DNA of 11,612 nucleotides from Betaproteobacteria bacterium (lineage in GTDB: Bacteria; Pseudomonadota; Gammaproteobacteria; Burkholderiales; SG8-39): the NCBI GenBank assembly GCA_007280315.1, contig QYQC01000104.1, positions 1 through 11,612 of the forward strand. Direction: 5' to 3'. This document shows positions 1-6,278 of the stretch, piece by piece. A program made the translations under genes and the position numbers. How positions within the stretch are numbered: position 1 is the first letter of the stretch; every line of letters begins with the position of its first letter. The notes under the pieces are model-generated. The model was not told the origin of the DNA. It saw only the letters and a program-made list of their open reading frames with translations, and did no database searches.

Positions 1-971
1 ACGCCGGAGGAGAGCAGTTCCTCGTAGCCCGATTCGCGCAGCACTTTCTGGATCAGCGAATACAACTCCTCCACCCGCGGCTCGATCACTTCGGCCAGCG
101 TCTGGCGCGAAAGCTGGCGCGACCCGCGATCGCCGATACCGGGCACCTCCACCGTTTCCGCCGGGTCGGCGAGCTGGCGCAGCGCGCAGCCGCTGCGAAT
201 TTTTATTTCCTCGGCCTCGGCGGTGGGCGTGCGCAACGCCATCGCGATATCGTTGGTAATTTGGTCGCCGGCGATCGGGATTACGGCGGTATGCCGGATC
301 GCGCCTTCGCGAAAAATGGCGATGTCGGTAGTGCCGCCGCCGATATCCACCAGGCACACGCCCAGTTCCTTCTCGTCCTCGGTGAGGACCGCGATCGATG
401 ACGCCAGCGGCTGCAGGATCAGATCGTTCACTTCCAGGCCGCAGCGGCGCACGCACTTGACGATGTTCTGCGCCGCCGACACCGCGCCGGTGACGATGTG
501 CACCTCCACTTCCAGGCGCACGCCGCTCATGCCCAGCGGCTCGCGCACGCCGTCCTGACCGTCGACGATGAACTGCTGCGTGAGAATGTGCAGAATCTGC
601 TGGTCCGTTGGAATCGGCAAAGCGCGCGCGGTCTCGATCACGCGCTGCACGTCGAGCGCCGACACCTCCTTATCCTTGATCGCGACCATGCCGCGGGAAT
701 TGAAGCTCTTGATGTGGCTGCCGGCGATGCCGGTGAACACGCGGCTGATCTTGCAATCGGCCATCAGCTCGGCTTCCTCCAGCGCGCGCTGGATCGCGCT
801 GACCGTGGCTTCGATGTTGACCACCACGCCTTTTTTCAGGCCCCTGGATTCGTGACCGCCCATGCCGATGATGTTCAGCCGGTTATCCGGCAGCAGTTCG
901 GCTACGATCGCCACCACCTTGGAAGTGCCGATATCCAGGCCGACGACGAGGTTCTTGCTTTCCTTACTCAT
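1..971 (-). CDS. ftsA: Cell division protein FtsA (3' end cut by window edge)
   Basis: FtsA is the actin-like ATPase that tethers FtsZ filaments to the inner membrane and recruits later divisome proteins. About 323 codons are visible of a usual 410-420. The N-terminus carries the phosphate-1 motif LDIGTSKVVAIVAE (about residues 12-25). The SHS2/1C domain follows (KKGVVVNIEATVSAIQRALEEAE, then GSHIKSFNSRGMVAIKDKEV). The phosphate-2 motif VDIGGGTTDIAIF comes after LTEDEKELGVCL. The last visible part, QLSRQTLAEVIEPRVEELYS and ESGYEELLSSG, is the usual lead into the adenosine motif, which lies outside the window together with the membrane-binding tail. The ATG overlaps the ftsQ stop as ATGA. It is preceded by GGGAG five bases upstream, which supports this start. 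ftsZ would be expected just beyond the left edge (inference). Identification is secure. Confidence 0.98.
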   Translation of the reverse strand, partial: MSKESKNLVVGLDIGTSKVVAIVAELLPDNRLNIIGMGGHESRGLKKGVVVNIEATVSAIQRALEEAELMADCKISRVFTGIAGSHIKSFNSRGMVAIKDKEVSALDVQRVIETARALPIPTDQQILHILTQQFIVDGQDGVREPLGMSGVRLEVEVHIVTGAVSAAQNIVKCVRRCGLEVNDLILQPLASSIAVLTEDEKELGVCLVDIGGGTTDIAIFREGAIRHTAVIPIAGDQITNDIAMALRTPTAEAEEIKIRSGCALRQLADPAETVEVPGIGDRGSRQLSRQTLAEVIEPRVEELYSLIQKVLRESGYEELLSSG

Positions 972-1756
972 GCCTTCTCCCTGCTGCCGACCTTGCGTTT
1001 GCTGGTATCTGGCGCCGCGCCCGGATGCAGTATCTCCGGCACGCGCAGCGCAAAGCCGCTGGGATAGCGCAGATCGACGTATTCGAGCCTGCGCTTGAGC
1101 GTCCCGAGCGTTTGCGCGTAGTGGGAGACAAAACGTGCAAGCCGCTGCGCTACGGGTTCCTTCAGCTGATCGCTGCCCAGGTCCAGCGTGAGCCCGTTCG
1201 AAAGCCGCAGTTGCCAGGCATAGCGCGGCGACAGCAGCACCTGCTTCGGCTCAAATTGCAGCGGCGCCAGGGTCTGGCGAAATGCCGCGTAGCGACGCGT
1301 CACTTCCGCGGCGCTGCCGCTTGGGCCGGCGAACAGCGGCAGTTGAGAGGCGTCGGCGAGTTCCCCCGCGAACACCTCGCCATGGGTGTTGACCAGGCGC
1401 CTTGCCGGCGCATCGACGCCCCAGCGCGCCAGTGCAACGTGCTCCTCGATCGACACCTGGATGCGATCGGGCCACTGGCGTCGCACCTCGACTTTGCGCA
1501 CCCAGGGCAGGGACTCGAAAGCGCGCCGCACCGCATCCAGATCGACGCTGATAAACGTGCCTGCTGCAGATGCGTTTGCCGCGCCCTGCGCCTGTTCGCG
1601 CGTAACGTGCGTGACGTCGCCTTGCAGCGCGAGATGGCGCAGCGGCAGCAGCTGCGAATGCATCAGCGTGTACCCCCCGGCATAGATCACGGCGGCGGCA
1701 ACAAGCGCGTAGAGCGCGTTGGCGCAGCCGTTGAGCATGTCGGCGTCATCCCACAT
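968..1756 (-). CDS. ftsQ: Cell division protein FtsQ
   Basis: FtsQ is a bitopic inner-membrane scaffold of the divisome that binds FtsL/FtsB. The 262-residue product has a short cytoplasmic N-terminus and one membrane segment (about residues 12-29). A periplasmic POTRA domain follows (about 36-105, ending with LPWVRKVEVRRQWPDRIQVSIEE). The beta domain contains LVNTHGEVFAGEL, LPLFAGPSGS and the C-terminal LEYVDLRYPSGFALRVPE, a hallmark of the family. The first ATG (MWDDADML) lies 11 bp inside the ddl end and has GGAG seven bases upstream. The next ATG, six codons later, has no comparable site, and MW starts are usual in this class. The stop overlaps ftsA as ATGA. The last ~17 residues are basic and low complexity. 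Identification rests on these motifs and on position between ddl and ftsA. Confidence 0.95.
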   Translation of the reverse strand: MWDDADMLNGCANALYALVAAAVIYAGGYTLMHSQLLPLRHLALQGDVTHVTREQAQGAANASAAGTFISVDLDAVRRAFESLPWVRKVEVRRQWPDRIQVSIEEHVALARWGVDAPARRLVNTHGEVFAGELADASQLPLFAGPSGSAAEVTRRYAAFRQTLAPLQFEPKQVLLSPRYAWQLRLSNGLTLDLGSDQLKEPVAQRLARFVSHYAQTLGTLKRRLEYVDLRYPSGFALRVPEILHPGAAPDTSKRKVGSREKA

Positions 1757-2663
1757 GCGACAGCTCCAGAATGCGCAGCACCAGATCTTCGAATGACAGG
1801 CCGGCGTGGCGCGCCGCCATCGGCACCAGCGAATGGTCGGTCATGCCGGGCGACGTATTGGCCTCGATGAACCAGGGAGTTCCGGCCGAATCCAGCATCA
1901 GATCGACGCGCCCCCAGCCGCTGCAGCCAAGCGTTGCGAACGCGGCCAGCACCTGCTGCCGCAGAACCGCCTCCGCGCCCGCGGCGAGGCCGCAGGGAAT
2001 GATGTAGCGCGTGTCGCTCGCTTCGTATTTGGCCGCATAGTCGTAGAATTCGCGCGGCGTCTCCAGTTTGATCAGCGGCAGCGCATCGCTTCCGAGCACC
2101 GCGGCGGTGAGCTCGATACCGTCGATGAACTGCTCGGCCAGCACCACGCTGTCGTAGTTGGCCGCCAGGGTATAGGCCTCCTCCAGGTCGCCCGCCGCGC
2201 GCACCTTGCTCATGCCGATGCTCGAACCCTCGTTGGCGGGTTTGATCATCAGCGGCAGCGCGAGACGCGATACCACCGCGGCGAAATCGCTCGATGCGGT
2301 AAGCAGCTCGTAGCGCGGGGTGGGGATGCCTGCTGCCTGCCACACCAGTTTGGCACGCCACTTGTCCATGGCAAGCGCACTCGCCAGCACGCCCGAACCG
2401 GTGTAGGGAATGCCGAGCAACTCCAGCACCCCCTGGATGGTGCCGTCCTCGCCGTAGCGGCCGTGCAGCGCGATGAACACGCGGTCGAATTTTTCCGCGA
2501 TCAGCGCCGCCAGGTCGCGCTGCTTCGGATCGAACGGATGGGCATCGACGCCGGCGTTGCGCAAAGCGTTCAGCACCATGGCGCCGCTCCTGAGCGACAC
2601 CGCGCGCTCGGCCGAGCGCCCGCCGAGCAAAACCGCGACCTTGCCAAAGTCCCTGACGTTCAT
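1746..2663 (-). CDS. ddlB: D-alanine--D-alanine ligase
   Basis: An ATP-grasp ligase that makes the D-Ala-D-Ala dipeptide used by MurF in the cytoplasm. It has 305 residues, normal for the DdlB type. The N-terminal domain has VAVLLGGRSAER (9-20) and FIALHGRYGEDGTIQG (63-78). The ATP-grasp core has YTGSGVLASALAMDK (87-101), KPANEGSSIGMSKV (141-154) and FYDYAAKYEASDTRY (206-220). The metal-binding end is GWGRVDLMLD followed by EANTSPGMT (267-275). Glu19, equivalent to the substrate-binding Glu15 of E. coli DdlB, is kept. The next Glu of the usual SAEREVSL motif is Ala21, which is atypical. The start overlaps the murB stop as ATGA and is preceded by eight A's rather than a clear Shine-Dalgarno site. 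Expression therefore probably depends on coupling to murB (inference). Confidence 0.97.
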   Translation of the reverse strand: MNVRDFGKVAVLLGGRSAERAVSLRSGAMVLNALRNAGVDAHPFDPKQRDLAALIAEKFDRVFIALHGRYGEDGTIQGVLELLGIPYTGSGVLASALAMDKWRAKLVWQAAGIPTPRYELLTASSDFAAVVSRLALPLMIKPANEGSSIGMSKVRAAGDLEEAYTLAANYDSVVLAEQFIDGIELTAAVLGSDALPLIKLETPREFYDYAAKYEASDTRYIIPCGLAAGAEAVLRQQVLAAFATLGCSGWGRVDLMLDSAGTPWFIEANTSPGMTDHSLVPMAARHAGLSFEDLVLRILELSHVG

Positions 2664-2675
2664 TTTTTTTCGCCC
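2660..2675 (-). promoter_or_regulatory. A8 run and ATGA overlap at the murB/ddl junction
   Basis: The murB end reads GAA AAA AAA TGA and the ddl ATG begins at the last A of the run. In the murB frame this is the heptamer A AAA AAA, a known type of -1 slippery site. A one-base backward slip would read straight into ddl at its ATG. The simplest role is stop/start translational coupling, because no good Shine-Dalgarno sequence precedes the ddl ATG. Frameshifting is a possibility only. Confidence 0.45.
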
Positions 2676-3586
2676 ACGATGCGCACTTCGGTAATGAGTT
2701 CGACGCCGTGCCGCGCCAGCACGGTTTCACGCACATGAGCGATCAGGTATTCGATGTCCGCCGCACTTCCCCGGCCGCCGGCATTGACGATGAAGTTGGC
2801 GTGCTTTTCCGACACGCACGCGCCACCGACGGCGTAGCCCTTCAGGCCGCAGGCCTCGATCAGGCGCGCGGCGTAATCGCCCGGCGGATTGCGGAACACG
2901 GAGCCCGCATTGGGCAGCGCCAGCGGCTGCGCGTCGATGCGCCGCTGCAGCAACTCCTTGATCCGGCCGAGCGCGACTGCGCGCTCGCCGCGCTCGAAAC
3001 GGAACCAGGCGGCGGCGAACCACTCGTCGGTGCCAAGCGCAACATGCCTGAGCACGACATGGCGGTAGGCGACGTCGAATTCCTCGGGGCCGCGCTGGCG
3101 CAGTTCGCCGTCGCGGCGAAGCATGAGCACGCGTTCGACCCGGTCCCAGGTCTGGCTGCCGTAGCAACCGGCGTTCATCGCCAGAGCGCCGCCCACGGTT
3201 CCCGGAATGCCGGCGAGAAACTCCGCGCCGGCGTGGCCGCGGGTCGCGGCGAACCGCGCCACCTTGGGACTCGCGGCGCCCGCTTCGGCGTAAACGAACT
3301 CGCCGTCCATGTGCATCAGCGCACGGCTCGTGTGCATCAGCATGACGGTGCCGCGGATGCCGCCGTCGCGCACCAGCAGGTTGCTGCCCAGGCCGACGAA
3401 ATACAGCGGCTCGCCCGGCGCAAGCGTGCGCAGGAACTGCGCCGCATCATCGAGATCGGCAGGAATATAGGCCCGGTCCGCGCTGCCGCCGGTGCGCCAG
3501 CTGGTGTGCTTGCGCATCGGCTCGTTCGCAAGCAGCCGGCCGCGCAGCGTCGGGTGAGGTAGATGTATTTTCTCAGCCATGTGCAT
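2660..3586 (-). CDS. murB: UDP-N-acetylenolpyruvoylglucosamine reductase MurB
   Basis: A FAD enzyme that reduces UDP-GlcNAc-enolpyruvate to UDP-MurNAc with NADPH, giving the substrate of MurC. It has 308 residues, shorter than E. coli MurB (342). The FAD domain contains TSWRTGGSADRAYIPAD (28-44) and VGLGSNLLVRDGGIRGTV (64-81). GAEFLAGIPGTVGGALAMNAG (120-140) follows. Expected catalytic residues are all visible: Arg175 in YRHV, Ser229 in PNAGSVFRNP, and Glu300 in LITEVRIVGE. SEKHANFIVN (259-268) is also typical. The first ATG has GGAG six bases upstream and begins three bases after the murC stop. A second ATG two codons later (MAEKIHL) is possible but worse placed. The stop overlaps ddl. Murb within the cluster, next to murC and ddl, differs from the enteric arrangement. 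Confidence 0.97.
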   Translation of the reverse strand: MHMAEKIHLPHPTLRGRLLANEPMRKHTSWRTGGSADRAYIPADLDDAAQFLRTLAPGEPLYFVGLGSNLLVRDGGIRGTVMLMHTSRALMHMDGEFVYAEAGAASPKVARFAATRGHAGAEFLAGIPGTVGGALAMNAGCYGSQTWDRVERVLMLRRDGELRQRGPEEFDVAYRHVVLRHVALGTDEWFAAAWFRFERGERAVALGRIKELLQRRIDAQPLALPNAGSVFRNPPGDYAARLIEACGLKGYAVGGACVSEKHANFIVNAGGRGSAADIEYLIAHVRETVLARHGVELITEVRIVGEKK

Positions 3587-3589
3587 CTC

Positions 3590-5011
3590 TCACTCCGCAA
3601 CCCTGGTGGGCAAGGTCGGGGTCGGCAGCGTCGGGGCGAGTGCAGCCGGCACGCTGCCGATCGAACCGGCGCCCATGGTGACCACCACGTCGCCGTCCCT
3701 GGCGGCCGCACGGATTGCTGCCGGCATGTCGGCGATGTTTTCGACGAACACCGGCTCGACGCGGCCGGCGACGCGCACCGCGCGAGCCAGCGTCCTGCCG
3801 TCCGCAGCCACGATGGGCGATTCGCCCGCTGCATAGACATCGGCCAGCAGCAGCGCGTCCGCACCCGACAGCACTTTGACGAAATCTTCGAACAGATCGC
3901 GCGTGCGCGTATACCGGTGCGGCTGGAACGCAAGCACGATGCGGCGACCCGGGAACGCGCCCCGCGCCGCATCCAGCGTCGCCTGCATTTCCGCCGGGTG
4001 GTGGCCGTAGTCGTCGATCAGGGTGAAGCTGCCGCCGCCGTTAGCTGCAATTGCGTTGTAACTCTGAAAGCGCCGGGCGACGCCGCGAAATTCGGACAGC
4101 GCCTTGACGATCGCCGCATCCTCCAGACCGAGCTCGGTGGCGACCGCAATCGCGGCGAGCGCGTTCAGTACGTTATGTCTGCCCGGCAGGTTGAGCGTCA
4201 CGTCGAGCACGCGCGACCTGCCTTCGCGCACTGCATGAAAGCGCATTCTGCCGCCCGAGTGACTGACGTTCTCGGCGCGCACCATTGCGTCGGCGCCGAA
4301 ACCGTAGCTGAGGATGGGTTTGGATACGAACGGCAGGATCTCGCGCACATGCTTGTCGTCGGTGCACAGCACCGCCGCGCCATAGAACGGCAGGTTCTGC
4401 AGGAACGCCACGAAGGCCTGCTTCAGCCGCGCGAAATCGTGCTGGTAGGTTTCCATGTGGTCGGCGTCGATGTTGGTGACTACCGCGATCACCGGCTGCA
4501 GATGCAGGAACGAAGCGTCCGACTCGTCGGCCTCGACCACGATGAATTCGCCCGCGCCCAGGCGCGCGTTCGTGGCGGCGCTGGTGAGCCGGCCGCCGAT
4601 GACAAACGTAGGATCGAGCCCTGCCTGGGCGAGCACGCTCGCCACCAGGCTGGTGGTGGTGGTCTTGCCATGCGTGCCGGCAATGGCGATGCCCTGCTTC
4701 AGGCGCATCAGTTCGGCCAGCATCAGCGCGCGCGGCACTACCGCGATGCGCCGCGCACGCGCGGCGACCACTTCCGGATTGCTGTTGCCGACCGCGGTAG
4801 ACACGACCACCACGTCGGCCTGGGCCACGTGCTCGGCCGCGTGACCGATATTCAAGATGGCGCCGAGTTCGACCAGGCGCTGCGTCGCGGCGTTGGCGGC
4901 GAGATCGGATCCGGTGATCTGATAGCCCAGATTGAGCAGCACCTCGGCGATGCCGCTCATGCCGCTACCGCCGATGCCGACGAAATGAATGCGTTTAACT
5001 TTGTGTTTCAT
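3590..5011 (-). CDS. murC: UDP-N-acetylmuramate--L-alanine ligase MurC
   Basis: The first Mur ligase: it adds L-Ala to UDP-MurNAc using ATP in the cytoplasm. It has 473 residues, the normal length. The N-terminal Rossmann domain has VGIGGSGMSGIAEVLLNLGY (11-30). The central ATPase domain has the P-loop AGTHGKTTTT (111-120), then ADESDASFL (161-169) and TNIDADHMETY (179-189). HNVLNALAA (279-287) marks the link to the C-terminal domain, which has RRFQ, DDYGHHPAEM (333-342), FQPHRYTRTRDLF (362-374) and DVYAAGE (391-397). The tail ends in a small PT-rich repeat, PTLPTPTLPT. The ATG lies in an ATGA overlap with a 28-codon minigene and not with murG as expected. The first 14 codons are present twice more just upstream. 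Only a weak GGA six bases upstream serves as ribosome site, so initiation probably depends on coupling (inference). Confidence 0.98.
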   Translation of the reverse strand: MKHKVKRIHFVGIGGSGMSGIAEVLLNLGYQITGSDLAANAATQRLVELGAILNIGHAAEHVAQADVVVVSTAVGNSNPEVVAARARRIAVVPRALMLAELMRLKQGIAIAGTHGKTTTTSLVASVLAQAGLDPTFVIGGRLTSAATNARLGAGEFIVVEADESDASFLHLQPVIAVVTNIDADHMETYQHDFARLKQAFVAFLQNLPFYGAAVLCTDDKHVREILPFVSKPILSYGFGADAMVRAENVSHSGGRMRFHAVREGRSRVLDVTLNLPGRHNVLNALAAIAVATELGLEDAAIVKALSEFRGVARRFQSYNAIAANGGGSFTLIDDYGHHPAEMQATLDAARGAFPGRRIVLAFQPHRYTRTRDLFEDFVKVLSGADALLLADVYAAGESPIVAADGRTLARAVRVAGRVEPVFVENIADMPAAIRAAARDGDVVVTMGAGSIGSVPAALAPTLPTPTLPTRVAE

Positions 5012-5094
5012 TTCCGGTCCAGTCGGCAGCGGCGGTTCGAAAAAACCGGTTCGCCGATACCGACGAAATGAATACGCTTAACTTTGTGTTTCAT
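5008..5094 (-). CDS. 28-codon minigene 2, copy of the MurC N-terminus
   Basis: The ORF encodes MKHKVKRIHFVGIG, identical to MurC residues 1-14, followed by EPVFSNRRCRLDRK and a TGA. The stop overlaps the murC start (ATGA), and its own start overlaps the stop of minigene 1 in the same way. The product keeps the first beta strand and half of the glycine-rich loop of MurC but diverges before GGSGMSG, so it cannot be a working nucleotide-binding domain. The ribosome site is weak (GGA six bases upstream). The likely role is as a coupling cistron that delivers ribosomes to murC, or it may be a tolerated duplication. No function for the peptide is known to me, and expression is unproven. Confidence 0.55.
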   Translation of the reverse strand: MKHKVKRIHFVGIGEPVFSNRRCRLDRK

Positions 5095-5177
5095 TCTCGG
5101 TCCAGTCGGAAGCGGCGGTTCGAAAAAACCGGTTCACCTATGCCGACGAAGTGGATGCGTTTTACTTTGTGTTTCAT
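5091..5177 (-). CDS. 28-codon minigene 1, copy of the MurC N-terminus
   Basis: The ORF encodes MKHKVKRIHFVGIG followed by EPVFSNRRFRLDRE and TGA. Compared with minigene 2 the murC-like half has eight synonymous changes and no amino acid change. The other half has Phe/Cys at residue 23 and Glu/Lys at residue 28. The start overlaps the murG stop as ATGA, where murC would normally start. A good Shine-Dalgarno sequence (GGAG, eight bases upstream) lies inside murG, making this the best-equipped start of the three copies. It is probably translated whenever murG is (inference). The peptide is strongly basic. Whether it is stable or functional cannot be told from sequence. Confidence 0.55.
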   Translation of the reverse strand: MKHKVKRIHFVGIGEPVFSNRRFRLDRE

Positions 5178-6235
5178 TGCACCAGCTCCATGCAGGCGCG
5201 CGCCACCGCTTCGGTCGCATCCGGCTTGCCCAGCGCCCGCGCCTTCTCGGCCATATCGAGCAGCCGCTCGCGCGTGAGCCCGCGCAACAATCCGGCCAGT
5301 CGCTGCGCCGACAACTCGGCCTGCGGCAGCAGCAGCGCTGCGCCGCGCTGTGACAGGAATTTCGCGTTCGCGGTCTGGTGATCGTCCACCGCCTGCGGAA
5401 ACGGCACGAGGATGCTGGCCACACCGGCGCACGCGAGTTCGGCCACGGTAAGCGCGCCAGCGCGGCAAATGACCAGATCGGATTCGCCATAGCAGCCGGC
5501 CATGTCGTCGATGAAGGCCGAGGCGTCGACACGCACGCCGGCGGCGGCGTAGCCGGCACGCACCGCGTCGATATGCCGCGCCCCGGCCTGGTGCGTGACC
5601 TCGGGCCGCGTGTCCTCGGGCAGCAGCGCCAGCGCCTGCGGCACCGTCTGGTTCAGCGCGCGTGCTCCGAGGCTGCCGCCCAGCACCAGCAATCTGAGCC
5701 TGCCCTCGCGCGCGTCATAGCGCGCACGCGGTTCCGGCAGCGCGGCGATTTCCCTGCGCACCGGATTGCCGCTCAACTGCGCGCCGGGGAGCGCGTCGGG
5801 AAACGCCTGCAATACGCGATCGGCCACGCGCGCGAGCACTTTATTGCTCAGTCCTGCGACCGAGTTCTGCTCGTGGATTGCCAGAGGCCGATTGAACAGC
5901 GACGCCATCATGCCGCCGGGAAAGCTGATGTACCCGCCCATGCCGAGCACCACGTCCGGGCGCCGGGCGAGAATCGCGCGCGCACTCTGCCAGAAGGCGA
6001 TGAGCAGGTTCAGCGGCAGCAGCACCGCGCGCACCAAACCCTTGCCGCGCAGCCCGGTGAAGCGCACCCAGGCGATGTCGTACCCATGCCCGGGTACCAG
6101 GGTCGCTTCCATTCCGGTCTTCGCTCCCATCCAAATCACGCGCCACCCCTGCCCGCTTAAATATTCGGCCACCGCCAGCGCCGGAAACACGTGTCCGCCG
6201 GTTCCGCCGGCCATGATCATGATTGTGCGTGCCAT
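5174..6235 (-). CDS. murG: UDP-GlcNAc:lipid I GlcNAc transferase MurG
   Basis: A peripheral inner-membrane GT-B glycosyltransferase that adds GlcNAc to lipid I to make lipid II. It has 353 residues, the usual length. The N-terminal acceptor domain has the first glycine loop MAGGTGGHVFPALAVA (8-23), GMEATLVP (41-48) and the second loop MGGYISFPGGMMA (99-111). HEQNSVAGLSNKVLA (121-135) follows. The C-terminal donor domain has LLVLGGSLGARALNQ (182-196), FIDDMAGCY (241-249) and the UDP-sugar signature CRAGALTVAELACAG (257-271), then VPFPQAVDDHQTANA (277-291). No in-frame ATG lies upstream before the ftsW end. The start has no clear ribosome site and sits 16 bases after ftsW, just downstream of a strong hairpin. 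The stop overlaps minigene 1 (ATGA). Confidence 0.97.
   Translation of the reverse strand: MARTIMIMAGGTGGHVFPALAVAEYLSGQGWRVIWMGAKTGMEATLVPGHGYDIAWVRFTGLRGKGLVRAVLLPLNLLIAFWQSARAILARRPDVVLGMGGYISFPGGMMASLFNRPLAIHEQNSVAGLSNKVLARVADRVLQAFPDALPGAQLSGNPVRREIAALPEPRARYDAREGRLRLLVLGGSLGARALNQTVPQALALLPEDTRPEVTHQAGARHIDAVRAGYAAAGVRVDASAFIDDMAGCYGESDLVICRAGALTVAELACAGVASILVPFPQAVDDHQTANAKFLSQRGAALLLPQAELSAQRLAGLLRGLTRERLLDMAEKARALGKPDATEAVARACMELVQ
5186..5189 (-). promoter_or_regulatory. Shine-Dalgarno GGAG serving the first minigene
   Basis: GGAG inside the last codons of murG is followed by CTGGTGCA and the ATG of minigene 1. The start of murC itself is now 166 bases further downstream. This site was probably the original murC ribosome site before the duplication (inference). 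Confidence 0.6.
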
Positions 6236-6247
6236 ACTTTTGTAATC

Positions 6248-6278
6248 GCGCTCATGCGGGTTGCCCCCGCATGAGCGC
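6248..6278 (-). repeat. Perfect 13-bp inverted repeat over the ftsW stop codon
   Basis: The arms 6248-6260 (gcgctcatgcggg) and 6266-6278 (cccgcatgagcgc) are exact reverse complements around a 5-base spacer. In the mRNA they would form a GC-rich hairpin with a GGCAA loop. It holds the last ftsW codons, its TGA and a few bases of the gap to murG. No U-run follows (the next bases are AUUACAAAAGU and then the murG AUG), so it is not a standard intrinsic terminator. It could tune murG translation or mRNA stability (inference). Confidence 0.8.

Larger units (their letters stand above)
4970..5177 (-). repeat. 83-bp tandem repeat: two full units plus a third that is the murC start
   Basis: Units run 5177-5095 and 5094-5012, and a 42-base partial unit at 5011-4970 is the real murC beginning. 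Each full unit is 42 bases of murC codons 1-14 followed by 41 bases not found in murC. Units 1 and 2 differ at 11 of 83 positions: 8 in the murC-like half, all third-codon positions and all synonymous, and 3 in the other half. The period is 83 because 28 codons plus a stop (87) share 4 bases with the next start. Nothing here resembles a CRISPR or an insertion sequence. Confidence 0.97.

Noticed and set aside
3563..5071. 502-codon open frame on the plus strand opposite murC
   Set aside because: It is a mirror frame of high-GC coding sequence. Its product is rich in His, Arg and Ala without any family motif, and murC on the other strand is certain.
4970..5177. CRISPR-like array
   Set aside because: The units are contiguous without spacers, contain coding starts, and number only two and a half.
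4970..5177. Assembly artefact producing the repeated murC start
   Set aside because: The copies differ from one another at up to 8 of 42 positions in the shared part, so they are not a simple duplicated read overlap. Long reads would still be the final proof.
5091..5468. 125-codon minus-strand ORF ending with the minigene 1 sequence
   Set aside because: Everything upstream of the ATG at 5177 is a shadow of murG. Only the last 28 codons belong to the repeated unit.
6248..6278. Intrinsic transcription terminator after ftsW
   Set aside because: The stem is strong but no U-rich tract follows, and murG begins a few bases later in the same operon.
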